A DNA stretch of 64,000 nt from GCA-2683825 sp965662355 (GTDB lineage: Bacteria; Planctomycetota; UBA1135; GCA-002686595), in NCBI GenBank assembly GCA_965662355.1, contig CBFIHP010000006.1, positions 124,001 through 188,000 on the forward strand. The letters run 5' to 3'. Made by a program: the position numbers and the translations under genes. The notes beneath the pieces are model-generated. The model was given only the letters and a program-made list of their open reading frames with translations. It ran no database searches and was not told the origin of the DNA. Positions 18,624 to 27,476 of the stretch are shown in pieces. The first letter of the stretch is position 1; every line of letters begins with the position of its first letter.

Positions 18624-20867
18624 ATGAACGAATCCCCCTGCGGCCGCTTCCTGCTTCTCACCCTGCCCGCCATTCTCAGCGTGCAATCCCTGGCCCAAGA
18701 GGGGGAAAAGGCAACGAGCGATGAGGTTCGACTGGGGCATTCCGCCCATGGCGAGGGTTTCGATGAGGGGCCGCGGCAGAAGCCCTGGAAGTTCGAGGAC
18801 ATCGGCTCCTCCCACTTTCCGATCACGACCTCCGTGCCGGAGGTCCAGGAGTGGTTCGATCAGGGCAACACGCTGTTGCACAACTTCTGGTACTTCGAGG
18901 CCGAGCGTTCTTTCCGGTGGTGTCTGAAACTGGATCCCGAGTGCGCCATGGCCTGGTGGGGCCTCGGACGCTCGATTTCGGGGGGGGACCGCAGCAAGGA
19001 CTTCTTCAAGGAGGCCTACGACAGAAAGGACACGCTCAGCGATCGCGAGCGCATGTACATCGAGGCCTGGGAAAAGGCCTACTCCCCCGAGCTTTCGGGG
19101 GCCGTCGAGGTGCTGGACGAGAAGGACAGAAAGCAGAACGACATTCTCGCGGACGAGCTCGAGCTGATCGTCATGGAGTATCCCGACGACATCGAGGCCA
19201 AGGCCCTGGTGGGGCGCTATCGCCTGCGCAACAAGGGACGTTATGGCAACGAGATGATCTATCGCGAGATCCTCTCCATGGAGTCTCTGCATCCTGGCGC
19301 CCACCACTACCGCATTCACAACTGGGACGGTCCCGAGGGGCGCTACGCCCTCGATAGTTGCGAGGTCTACGGTCAGCTGGCCTCCTACTCTGGCCATGCC
19401 AACCACATGCCCGGCCACATCTACAGCGGCATCGGCATGTGGCACGACGCGGCGTACTGGATGGATCGTGCGACGCGCGTCGAGAAGCATTACATGCGCG
19501 AGCGCATGATCTTCCCGTTCAACAACTGGAACTACGCCCATAACCGCAACTACCTGTCCTACATCCAGGAACAGCTGGGCATGGCCGAAAGGGCTCTGGA
19601 CGGCGCGCGCCAGCTGCTCAATGCACCCCTGGATCCGAAGTACAACAAGAAGGACAAGGGCTTCACCATCTTTGGCCAGGGGCTCTACGCGCTCTCGCGC
19701 GGCCTCGTGAAGTTCGAGCGTTGGGATCTCGTGCTCGATGGCGAGACGATCCCCTGGCGCGACAACACCGAGGACAAGGTCTGGCGCGCATATTTCGAGG
19801 GCCTCGCGCACATCGCGCAAAAGGACCTCGACATGGCGATCGAGAAGCTCGTCGAGCTCAAGAAGCTGGAAAAAGACGCCAAGGGCGGCTGGATGCAGCA
19901 CGGGGTGCTCTTGAGCGAGCTGCGTGGGCTCGTCGCCATCGAAAAAGGTGACACCCTGAAGGGCCTGGCACTTCTTGAAGAAGCCGCCAGCGCTCAGCTG
20001 GACGATTTCCATCACCGCAACGATCCGCCGCGCCACCCGCGCATCGTTTCCAATGTGCTCGGCGAGGAGCACCTGAAGCAGAGCAGCTTCCAGCTGGCCG
20101 CTGCCAGTTTCGAGCGCACCCTTGAAACCGTGAAGAACGACGGCTTCGCCCTCAGTGGCCTGACGCGTGCGCGCTTCGCGATGGGAGACGACGAGAGAGC
20201 CCGCGAGGCCTATGGCCGGTTGCGCTTCGTGTGGTCGGATTCCGATGCCGGACTGCGCTGGTTGAACGACGTCTACGAACTGGGCCTCGAGGCCGATCCG
20301 ACCGACGCATCGCCGCGGGCTCAACGACGCTATGCGCTCGAGGACCTGGCTAGTTTCGGACCCGGCACCTGGGAGCCCTATCCGGCACCCGAGCTGGATG
20401 CCCTCGACCCGGACGAGAGGCAAGTCACGCTCGACAAGTTCGCCGGCAAGAATGTCGTGATAGTTTTCTTCCTCGGTGGTGAGTGCGCGCACTGCGTCGA
20501 TCAACTGGTCGCCATCGACGAGCGCATCCAGGATTTCGACGATCGCGACACCGTCGTTCTGGCGATCTCGAGCGACACGCCGGAAATGAACCGCAATTCG
20601 CTGAAAATGGGCGAGCTGGGCCTGCAGCTTCTGTCCGACTCCGAATTCGCCAACGCCAAGCGCTTCCGTTCCTACGACGACTTCGAGGAGATGGAACTCC
20701 ACTCCACGATCCTCGTCGATCGCAACGGCGGTATGCGCTGGGCGCGCTCCGGAGGCGATCCGTTCATGGACCTCGACTTTCTTTTGGAACAGATCGATCG
20801 TGCGAACGACCTGGCCCCCACGATCAGTGCCGTCGAAGCCTCGAGCGATGACGAGAGCGGGCAGTAG
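18624..20867 (+). CDS. Exported TPR protein with C-terminal thioredoxin/peroxiredoxin-like domain
   Basis: 747 aa; signal peptide at about 1-25 (LLLTLPAILSVQSLAQ). A long TPR-like helical region spans about 70-560, beginning EWFDQGNTLLHNFWYFEAERSF and including HANHMPGHIYSGIGMWHDA. The C-terminal 140 residues form an AhpC/TSA-type redoxin: VVIVFFLGGECAHCVDQL gives a C-x-x-C near residue 620, then VVLAISSDTPE and STILVDRNGGMRWARSG. It probably performs thiol-disulfide chemistry in the periplasm on partners held by the TPRs. The ATG follows GACTTTCCCC with no Shine-Dalgarno. It precedes an M28 peptidase by 12 bp, probably as an operon. Confidence 0.87.
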   Translation: MNESPCGRFLLLTLPAILSVQSLAQEGEKATSDEVRLGHSAHGEGFDEGPRQKPWKFEDIGSSHFPITTSVPEVQEWFDQGNTLLHNFWYFEAERSFRWCLKLDPECAMAWWGLGRSISGGDRSKDFFKEAYDRKDTLSDRERMYIEAWEKAYSPELSGAVEVLDEKDRKQNDILADELELIVMEYPDDIEAKALVGRYRLRNKGRYGNEMIYREILSMESLHPGAHHYRIHNWDGPEGRYALDSCEVYGQLASYSGHANHMPGHIYSGIGMWHDAAYWMDRATRVEKHYMRERMIFPFNNWNYAHNRNYLSYIQEQLGMAERALDGARQLLNAPLDPKYNKKDKGFTIFGQGLYALSRGLVKFERWDLVLDGETIPWRDNTEDKVWRAYFEGLAHIAQKDLDMAIEKLVELKKLEKDAKGGWMQHGVLLSELRGLVAIEKGDTLKGLALLEEAASAQLDDFHHRNDPPRHPRIVSNVLGEEHLKQSSFQLAAASFERTLETVKNDGFALSGLTRARFAMGDDERAREAYGRLRFVWSDSDAGLRWLNDVYELGLEADPTDASPRAQRRYALEDLASFGPGTWEPYPAPELDALDPDERQVTLDKFAGKNVVIVFFLGGECAHCVDQLVAIDERIQDFDDRDTVVLAISSDTPEMNRNSLKMGELGLQLLSDSEFANAKRFRSYDDFEEMELHSTILVDRNGGMRWARSGGDPFMDLDFLLEQIDRANDLAPTISAVEASSDDESGQ

Positions 20868-20879
20868 TTCGAAAGCAAC

Positions 20880-23003
20880 ATGATCACCCTGAACGTCCTG
20901 ACCTTCGTCACCTGCACCGCTCTGCCCCTCGCCCCGCTTTCGCAAGAGCAAGAAGAGCCGAGCGCCCTCGAGCAATTCCTGCTCGAGAACATCGACGCGG
21001 ACTCGCTCTCGAAGTGGCACGAGAGGCTCGCCAGCGTTCCCCACGACGCGGGCACACCTGGCGACGACCTCGTCGTCGAGGTTCTCGCCAAGCGCTTCGC
21101 GGAGCTCGGGCTCGAGGTCGAGAAGCAAGAGATTCACGTGTTGCTCCCACGGCCGGTATCCGCCCGGCTGGAGGTCGTCGCGCCCGAGTATGTGTCGCTT
21201 CCCTTGATGGAACGACAGCTCGAAGAGGATCCGTACACCAGCGGTCCGTACTGGGACGATCTGGTCATCGGCTGGAACGCCTACAGCGCCAGCGGTGAAG
21301 CCACGGCAGGCGTCGTCTACGCGAACTTCGGCCGCAAGGAGGACTTCGAAGAGCTGAAGAAGCTTGGCGTCGATTGCACGGGCAAGATCGTGATCGCGCG
21401 CTATGGCGGCAACTACCGTGGCTACAAGGCCAAGTTCGCCCAGGAAGCCGGGGCGGTCGGTCTGGTGATCTACTCCGACCCCAAGAACGCGGGCTATGGT
21501 CGCGGGATCGAATACCCCGAGGGCGGCTACGGCAACGAAACGTACATTCAGCGCGGCTCGATCCTGACTATGGATTACGTCGGGGACCCGACGACGCCTT
21601 TCCGCGAGGCGACCAAGGACGCCGAGCGGCTCCCGCTGGAGGAGATCGATCTACCGCGCATCCCGGTGCAACCGGTAGGTTGGGCCGCAGCCAAGGAGAT
21701 CCTCGGGCGCATGCGCGGCCCCAGCGTTCCGGCGGACTGGCAAGGCGGCCTCCCGTTCCGCTACCGCATCGAAGGCGGCGACGAGTTGAAGGTGCGCATC
21801 AACGTGCAGCAAGAGCTCGCGGTGCGCCGCACCCACAATGTGCTGGGTACCTTGCGCGGCACCGACGAGCCCGAGAAGGAAATCCTGATCGGTTCTCACC
21901 ACGACGCGTGGGGGTTCGGAGCCACGGATTCGATGAGTGGAATGATCTGCGTGCTCGAAGCGGCGAAGGCCTGGAGCCTCGCCGCGCAGGCCGGTCATCG
22001 GCCCAAGCGTTCGATCACCTTCGCTGGCTGGGGTGCCGAGGAGTACGGCATCATCGGCTCGGTCGAATACGTCGAGAGCCGTGTCGAGCACCTGCGCAAG
22101 AACGCCGTGTGCTATCTGAACCTGGACATGGCCGCCACCGGCCCACGCTTCGGCTCGTCCAGCTCGCCCATCCTGCGCACGGCGATCATCGACTCCATGT
22201 ATCTGGTCCCGCAGCCCGGCGACGAGAAGGGACGGAGCGTGGGCGAGGTTTGGTCCAAGCGTTTCGGCGACATGGGCGGTGGTTCCGATCACGTGGGCTT
22301 CATCGCCCAGGGCGGCGTGCCCTGCGCCAGTCTGGGCGGCGGTGGCTCGCGGGGCACCAGCTATCACTCGGCCTACGACACGATCCACTGGTACCGACAG
22401 GTCGTGGGGGCCGACTATGCATCCTCGAAGATGGTCGCCCAGGCAGCCGCCATGGTGTCGGCTCGCTTTGCCGCCAGCGAGCTTTTGCCCCTGGATCCGG
22501 CCTGGATCGGGACCGAGACCCAGCGTCATCTCGAACTCTTGACGAAGCGCGGTCGCGAGACGGGACTGTTCGCCGCGGGCAATAGCGCTGTCGCTCTCGA
22601 GCTGAAGAGCATCGAGACTGCCGCGCATCAGTTCGAGGGGCACGTGGCCGATTTCCTGAAGGCCCTTCACCAGCACCGGGCCAGACGCAAGCTGACCCCT
22701 GAACTCGAAGGTGAGATCAACCGCGGTCTCCAGCAACTCGACCGCTACTGGCTGCACCACACCGGCGTCCCCGGGCGCCCGTGGTTCCAGAACCTCTATG
22801 CGGCGACGGACGAGACCAGTGGTTACGCCGCCTGGATCCTCCCGGCCTTGTGTTACGCCGTCGAGCACAAGGACCCCGCTGCGCTGGCGGAAGCCGAGCC
22901 GCGCTATCTCTCGGTCTTCGTGCGCTCGAGCGTTCTGATCGAAGGCCTGGCGGCGAAGCTGCGTTCGACTGGCAAGCCCCTGCGAGCCTCAGCGCCGCGC
23001 TAA
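20880..23003 (+). CDS. Exported M28 metallopeptidase, glutamate-carboxypeptidase II (PSMA)-like
   Basis: 707 aa; signal peptide at about 1-22. It has the three-part architecture of GCPII: protease-associated domain at about 130-250 (GKIVIARYGGNYRGYKAKFA), M28 catalytic core at about 320-530, and a C-terminal TFR-type dimerisation helix bundle. Zinc ligands are visible in HHDAWGFG (His near 340-341), ATDSMSG, WGAEEYG, LNLDMA and SYHSAYDT. It probably removes C-terminal acidic residues or processes small peptides in the periplasm. Second gene after TPR-redoxin; its last 15 bp overlap the end of the opposing glycosyltransferase gene. Confidence 0.93.
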   Translation: MITLNVLTFVTCTALPLAPLSQEQEEPSALEQFLLENIDADSLSKWHERLASVPHDAGTPGDDLVVEVLAKRFAELGLEVEKQEIHVLLPRPVSARLEVVAPEYVSLPLMERQLEEDPYTSGPYWDDLVIGWNAYSASGEATAGVVYANFGRKEDFEELKKLGVDCTGKIVIARYGGNYRGYKAKFAQEAGAVGLVIYSDPKNAGYGRGIEYPEGGYGNETYIQRGSILTMDYVGDPTTPFREATKDAERLPLEEIDLPRIPVQPVGWAAAKEILGRMRGPSVPADWQGGLPFRYRIEGGDELKVRINVQQELAVRRTHNVLGTLRGTDEPEKEILIGSHHDAWGFGATDSMSGMICVLEAAKAWSLAAQAGHRPKRSITFAGWGAEEYGIIGSVEYVESRVEHLRKNAVCYLNLDMAATGPRFGSSSSPILRTAIIDSMYLVPQPGDEKGRSVGEVWSKRFGDMGGGSDHVGFIAQGGVPCASLGGGGSRGTSYHSAYDTIHWYRQVVGADYASSKMVAQAAAMVSARFAASELLPLDPAWIGTETQRHLELLTKRGRETGLFAAGNSAVALELKSIETAAHQFEGHVADFLKALHQHRARRKLTPELEGEINRGLQQLDRYWLHHTGVPGRPWFQNLYAATDETSGYAAWILPALCYAVEHKDPAALAEAEPRYLSVFVRSSVLIEGLAAKLRSTGKPLRASAPR

Positions 23004-24326
23004 GCCCGGACGATCGGGGTGGGGACGCGCCGGGGCCTTCGGTTTCGTCGGCGTCAAGTGGCCGCGCTTGCCTTGCGGGTATCCAGCGGCGTCGTGCAGG
23101 GCTCGTTCTAGCTCGTCCACGTGCCCTTCACGGGGGAAGCGTTCCGCGACGACTCGCCGGCCGTTTGCGCCCATCTTGCGGGCCTGTTCGGGGTTCGCGA
23201 GGAGGCGGTCGATGGCGGCGGCCATGGCACCCACGTCCTTGCGTGGGATCAGATAACCCGTGTCGCCGTCGTCCAGCCATTCCGGGATGCCACCGACGCC
23301 GAAGGCGACGACAGGTTTCTCGTGGGCCATGGCCTCGATGCCGACGAGGCCGAAGGGCTCGTCCCAGACCGAGGGGCAGACGACCACATTCGCACGCTCG
23401 TACAGGCTTTCGATGCCGGCCGAATCGAGCCAACCGGTGAAGTGCGTGCGCTTGCCGACCCCGTCATCGAGGGCCTTCTGGCGCAGCCAGTCCTCCGCCG
23501 GGCCGCTGCCGGCGATGACCGCTCGGAAGGGGCGTTGCACCCGGCCGAGGGCGGTGAGGAGGTAGTCCACGCCCTTGTCCGGCAGGGTCAAACGGGCCGG
23601 CGTGAAGAGCACCGGCTCGCCGGGTGCCTCTCTGAGGAAGGCTTCGGTCGCCGGCGGAAGCGCCGTGCGCGGCTGATCCAGGGTGTTCGAGCGGGTGAAG
23701 TAATAGAGCACCGAGGTTTGCGCCGGTAGGAACCCGACCTTGAGGAGCTCGCGGCGCATGTAGTGCGAGTTCGTCAGCACCCGCTTCGAATGCCGGGCGA
23801 TCTCCAGCTCGTGGAACTTGGTGCCGACCTCCTTCAACGGATCGACGAAGTGACGCTCGTGGCCGGCTTTCTTGAAGCAGATGCAGCCACCCTCGAGCCA
23901 GTAGCGCTTCAGGCAGACCATCCCCATCGGGTCCGTGCAGCGCTCGCCATCCTCGCGGTACTTGTTCAGGCCTGGGCAAAAGAGCGTGTGGTCGTGGACG
24001 TAGCGCACCACGGGCGCCACTTCCAGGAGCGCCGAGGCTGCGTCGACGTTGCGCAGGGCCGAGAAGAACACCACCTCGGGGTCGCTCTTGCGGATCTGCG
24101 AGAGGAGCTCGATCCGATCCCCGGACGAAAGCCCTGGGCCGTCCAGGGCCAGGAATTCGATGACGTTGACGTCGGCGAATCCAGGCTTGTGGTCCTCCCG
24201 ACAGAGAACGGTGATCTCATGACCCCGCTCCGCCAATGCGGGAACCACCACCGAGGCGTGACGCTCGGTCCCGCCGATGAGTCCCCAGGTGTCGATGACG
24301 AAGAGAACGCGCAAGTTTTTGCTCAC
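22989..24326 (-). CDS. GT4-family glycosyltransferase
   Basis: 445 aa, GTG start. The N-terminal Rossmann half starts VLFVIDTWGLIGGTERHA; the C-terminal nucleotide-sugar half has LFTPARLTLPDKGVDYLL, the donor-binding region VCPSVWDEPFGLVGIEAMAH, and GGIPEW. A cysteine-rich insert (residues about 110-150, with CTDPMGMVCLKRYWLEGGC) precedes the second domain and is shared with a subset of GT4 enzymes. Likely cytosolic, adding a sugar to a surface polysaccharide or lipid; acceptor unknown. It appears monocistronic. Confidence 0.9.
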   Translation of the reverse strand: MSKNLRVLFVIDTWGLIGGTERHASVVVPALAERGHEITVLCREDHKPGFADVNVIEFLALDGPGLSSGDRIELLSQIRKSDPEVVFFSALRNVDAASALLEVAPVVRYVHDHTLFCPGLNKYREDGERCTDPMGMVCLKRYWLEGGCICFKKAGHERHFVDPLKEVGTKFHELEIARHSKRVLTNSHYMRRELLKVGFLPAQTSVLYYFTRSNTLDQPRTALPPATEAFLREAPGEPVLFTPARLTLPDKGVDYLLTALGRVQRPFRAVIAGSGPAEDWLRQKALDDGVGKRTHFTGWLDSAGIESLYERANVVVCPSVWDEPFGLVGIEAMAHEKPVVAFGVGGIPEWLDDGDTGYLIPRKDVGAMAAAIDRLLANPEQARKMGANGRRVVAERFPREGHVDELERALHDAAGYPQGKRGHLTPTKPKAPARPHPDRPGLARR

Positions 24327-24522
24327 GGAGCGAAACGCTTGCGGTGGGTCGGGGGCCGGTTCGTAACCGGTCGTCCGCTGTGGGCCCGAGCCGCTTCTGC
24401 GTCGCTCCGAAAGGCCAATATAGCAGCTGCCTGCGAGCTGCGGAGCTTACAATGCGTCCCCATCCGAACGGTTGGTAGCACTCGTCCGCGAACCCCGCGC
24501 CCTGGGGTCGAGTACGAAAAAT

Positions 24523-24553
24523 CTTCCCGGTCCCCTTTTGTCCCTTGCGGCAT
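24523..24553 (+). promoter_or_regulatory. Conserved upstream element, copy B
   Basis: CTTCCC, five bases, CC-TTTTGTCCCTT, a base, CG, one base, CAT. It sits 50 bp before the ATG of the cytochrome-TPR gene and closely matches 11797-11828. It is the only such string I find in this intergenic region. Confidence 0.45.
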
Positions 24554-24602
24554 CCGTCCGCGGACCCAGTTCCGCCGTCCCGACCCTCCGCATCCCCCCA
24601 GA

Positions 24603-27476
24603 ATGACGACGAGATTGAACGCAGACGTGGGCGCCAATGCCGTCCCCGAGAAGCAGAGGAGGCGAGCCAGACGTGCGATCGGACCGCGCTTGCGCAAGCT
24701 CTTGCACGTGGTTTTTGCGCTCTTCGCGTTGCTCGGGGTGAATTCGCTCTACCTCGGGTTGATCACCTTCCTCGAGTGGTATCGCCAGGAGACGGTTCAG
24801 AACTACTTCTACCAGGTGCAGTTCCTCGTTCACATCGTGCTCGGGTTCGCCCTGGTGGTGCCCGTGGTCGCCTTTGGCGCGTTGCACCTGTTCAACACAT
24901 ACGATCGACCCAACCGGCGCGCGGTACGCGTGGGGTATGCGCTCTTCGGCACGGCCCTGGTTCTGATCGTGACCGGATTTCTCCTCTTGCGTCTGGAGAT
25001 CTTCGAGGTGCGCGACCCCAGGGTTCGCGGCTTCGCCTATTGGGCCCACGTCATCGCCCCCTTCGTCGTCGTCTGGCTCTTCATCCTGCATCGGCTGACC
25101 GGATCGCGGTTGCAGTGGCGCATGGGGCTCACCTGGGCTGGTGTCGCCGGAGGCTTCGCGGTCCTGATGGCGCTCTTGCACAGCCAGGATCCCAAGCGCT
25201 GGAACGTCGCCGGACCGGAATCGGCCGAGGAGTATTTCTTCCCCTCGCTCAGTCGCACGGTCAGCGGTGACTTCATCCCGGCCTACGTGATGCAGAACGA
25301 CAAGTACTGCCTCGAGTGCCATTCCGATGTCCATGAGCGCTGGGCCCACAGCGCACACCGCTTCGCCTCCTTCAATAACCCCGCCTACCGCTTCTCGGTG
25401 CGTGAAACACGCGAGGTCGCCCTGGCCCGCGACGGGGACGTGCGCGCGTCTCGTTTCTGTGCGGGTTGTCACGATCCGGTTCCGTTCTTCAGCGGCGCTT
25501 TCGACGATCCCAATTTCGACGACGTCAATCACCCCACGGCCCAGGCGGGCATCACGTGCACCTCGTGCCACGCGATTACCCATGTGAACAGCCAGAAGGG
25601 CAACGCGGACTACACGATCGAGGCGCCCTCGCACTACCCCTTCGCCTTCAGCGAGCATCCGCTCCTGCGCTGGATCAACCGCCAGTTGGTGAAGGGCAAG
25701 CCGGACTTCCACAAGAAGACCTTCCTCAAGCCACTGCACCAATCGGCCGAGTTCTGCGCCACGTGCCACAAGGTGCACCTGCCGGTCGAGCTGAACGACT
25801 ACAAGTGGCTGCGGGGCCAGAACCACTATGACTCCTACCACTTGAGCGGTGTCTCGGGCCACGGGGCGCAGAGTTTCTACTACCCGCCCAACGCGATCGA
25901 CGACTGCAATCAATGCCACATGCCGCTTCAGGCTTCGAACGATTTCGGGGCGGCGATTCGCGATGATACGGACCAGCTGAAGGTGCACGATCATCTGTTC
26001 CCCTCGGCGAACACGGCCATTCCCGATCTTCTCGACATGCCCGACTGGGTGGTGCAAGCCCACCGCGATTTCAACGCGGGCGTCATGCGTGTCGATGTCT
26101 TCGGCCTGCGCCAGGGAGGCACGATCGAGGGCGAGCTGGTCGCACCGATCGGCCCCGCGGTTCCGGCCCTCGTACCTGGCCAACGGGTACTCTTCGAGAC
26201 CGTGATTCGCACCGTCAAGATGGGGCACCTCTTCACCCAGGGCACCTCGGATTCCAACCAGATCTGGATGGATATCACCGTCAAGAGCGGCGAACGCGTT
26301 CTTGGTCGTAGCGGCGGTATGGACGAGAGGGGCTTCGTCGACCCCTGGTCGCACTTCGTCAATTCCTACGTCCTGGATCGCAATGGCAAGCGCATCGATC
26401 GACGCAATGCCCAGGACATCTTCGTGTCCCTCTACAACCACCAGATTCCGCCGGGGGCCGCTGATGTGATCCACTATGCGCTCGATCTACCGGCGGACCT
26501 CGTCGAAGCGGTGACGGTCGAGGTGGCCCTGAAGTACCGCAAGTTCGACACGACGTACCTCGAGAAATTCCAGGAAGCCTTCTTCGAGGAGCGTCCCTTC
26601 GAGCGCAACGAGCTACCCGTGCTCGTGCTCGCTACCGACCGTGTGACGTTCCCTGTGGGTTCGGCGACACGCGAAGCCGAAACCGAGGACTTCCCGCTCT
26701 GGCAACGCTGGAACGACTATGGCATTGGCCTGTTGCGCAAGGCCGGCATGAGCGGGCCCGCGGGCGAGCTCTTGCAAGCCGAGGAAGCCTTCACCCAGGT
26801 CGAAACCCTCGGGCGTCCCGACGGTGCCTTGAATCTCGCCCGGGTCTACCTGCGGGAAGGTCGCCTGGACGAGGCCGTCGAGGCCCTCGGGCGGGCAGCG
26901 CGCCACGATCCCCCGGCGCCCGCCTGGACCGTCGGTTGGTTGAGTGGGCTCGTGAACCAGCAAAACGGCTTTCTCGAGGAGGCCATCGAGAGCTTCCAGA
27001 GCGTGCTCGAGCTCGATACCGAGGAAACGCGCCGACGTGGCTTCGACTTCTCCCAGGACTACCGCGTATGGAACGAGCTGGGTGTCAGTCTGTTCGAGCG
27101 CGCCAAAGAAGAACGCGGCGACGCTCGGCGCGAGGCGAAGATCGCCCTCCTGGAGCGGGCCAGGTCGTGCTTCGAAGAGACCCTCGCCCTGGAGCCCGAG
27201 AACCTCTCCGCCCACTACAACCTGGGACTCATGTTGCCCGAGCTGGGCGACGAAGAGGGAGCGCTGCGACACCGCGAGCTGCATCGCACCTACAAGCCCG
27301 ATGACAACGCTCGTGACTCCGCCGTGGCCAATGCAAGGCGCGGAGATCCGGCGGCCAACCACGCTGCGGAAGCCGTCGTGCTTTACGACCTCGCGCGTCC
27401 GGGCGCTTTCGACTTCCCCGAATCGAGCGCTGGGTCGCCAGGAGACCCCAAAGCGAAAGCCGAGAAAGGCCAGTGA
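24603..27476 (+). CDS. Membrane-anchored pentaheme cytochrome c with C-terminal TPRs
   Basis: 957 aa from ATG 24603; the frame is open back to 23763, but that part is antisense to the glycosyltransferase gene. A basic N-terminus is followed by about five membrane helices (34-56, 73-96, 111-131, 146-166, 175-194) carrying several His residues that could ligate b heme. The periplasmic part has five CXXCH sites at 236, 286, 319, 385 and 435 (CLECH, CAGCH, CTSCH, CATCH, CNQCH), as in cytochrome c554-type proteins. A beta-rich domain follows at about 450-700, then TPRs at about 770-920. A quinol- or membrane-linked electron conduit is the simplest reading. Its stop overlaps the CRTAC1 start (GTGA). 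Confidence 0.9.
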   Translation: MTTRLNADVGANAVPEKQRRRARRAIGPRLRKLLHVVFALFALLGVNSLYLGLITFLEWYRQETVQNYFYQVQFLVHIVLGFALVVPVVAFGALHLFNTYDRPNRRAVRVGYALFGTALVLIVTGFLLLRLEIFEVRDPRVRGFAYWAHVIAPFVVVWLFILHRLTGSRLQWRMGLTWAGVAGGFAVLMALLHSQDPKRWNVAGPESAEEYFFPSLSRTVSGDFIPAYVMQNDKYCLECHSDVHERWAHSAHRFASFNNPAYRFSVRETREVALARDGDVRASRFCAGCHDPVPFFSGAFDDPNFDDVNHPTAQAGITCTSCHAITHVNSQKGNADYTIEAPSHYPFAFSEHPLLRWINRQLVKGKPDFHKKTFLKPLHQSAEFCATCHKVHLPVELNDYKWLRGQNHYDSYHLSGVSGHGAQSFYYPPNAIDDCNQCHMPLQASNDFGAAIRDDTDQLKVHDHLFPSANTAIPDLLDMPDWVVQAHRDFNAGVMRVDVFGLRQGGTIEGELVAPIGPAVPALVPGQRVLFETVIRTVKMGHLFTQGTSDSNQIWMDITVKSGERVLGRSGGMDERGFVDPWSHFVNSYVLDRNGKRIDRRNAQDIFVSLYNHQIPPGAADVIHYALDLPADLVEAVTVEVALKYRKFDTTYLEKFQEAFFEERPFERNELPVLVLATDRVTFPVGSATREAETEDFPLWQRWNDYGIGLLRKAGMSGPAGELLQAEEAFTQVETLGRPDGALNLARVYLREGRLDEAVEALGRAARHDPPAPAWTVGWLSGLVNQQNGFLEEAIESFQSVLELDTEETRRRGFDFSQDYRVWNELGVSLFERAKEERGDARREAKIALLERARSCFEETLALEPENLSAHYNLGLMLPELGDEEGALRHRELHRTYKPDDNARDSAVANARRGDPAANHAAEAVVLYDLARPGAFDFPESSAGSPGDPKAKAEKGQ

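Noticed and set aside
18594..21137. 847-codon minus-strand open frame
   Set aside because: It lies antisense to the TPR-redoxin and M28 genes, whose motifs are clear; long antisense frames arise from high GC at third positions.
23763..24602. N-terminal extension of the cytochrome-TPR protein
   Set aside because: It is antisense to the glycosyltransferase gene and unlike any export or membrane sequence.
24447..26474. 675-codon minus-strand open frame
   Set aside because: Antisense to the pentaheme cytochrome with its five CXXCH motifs; no family pattern on the minus strand.
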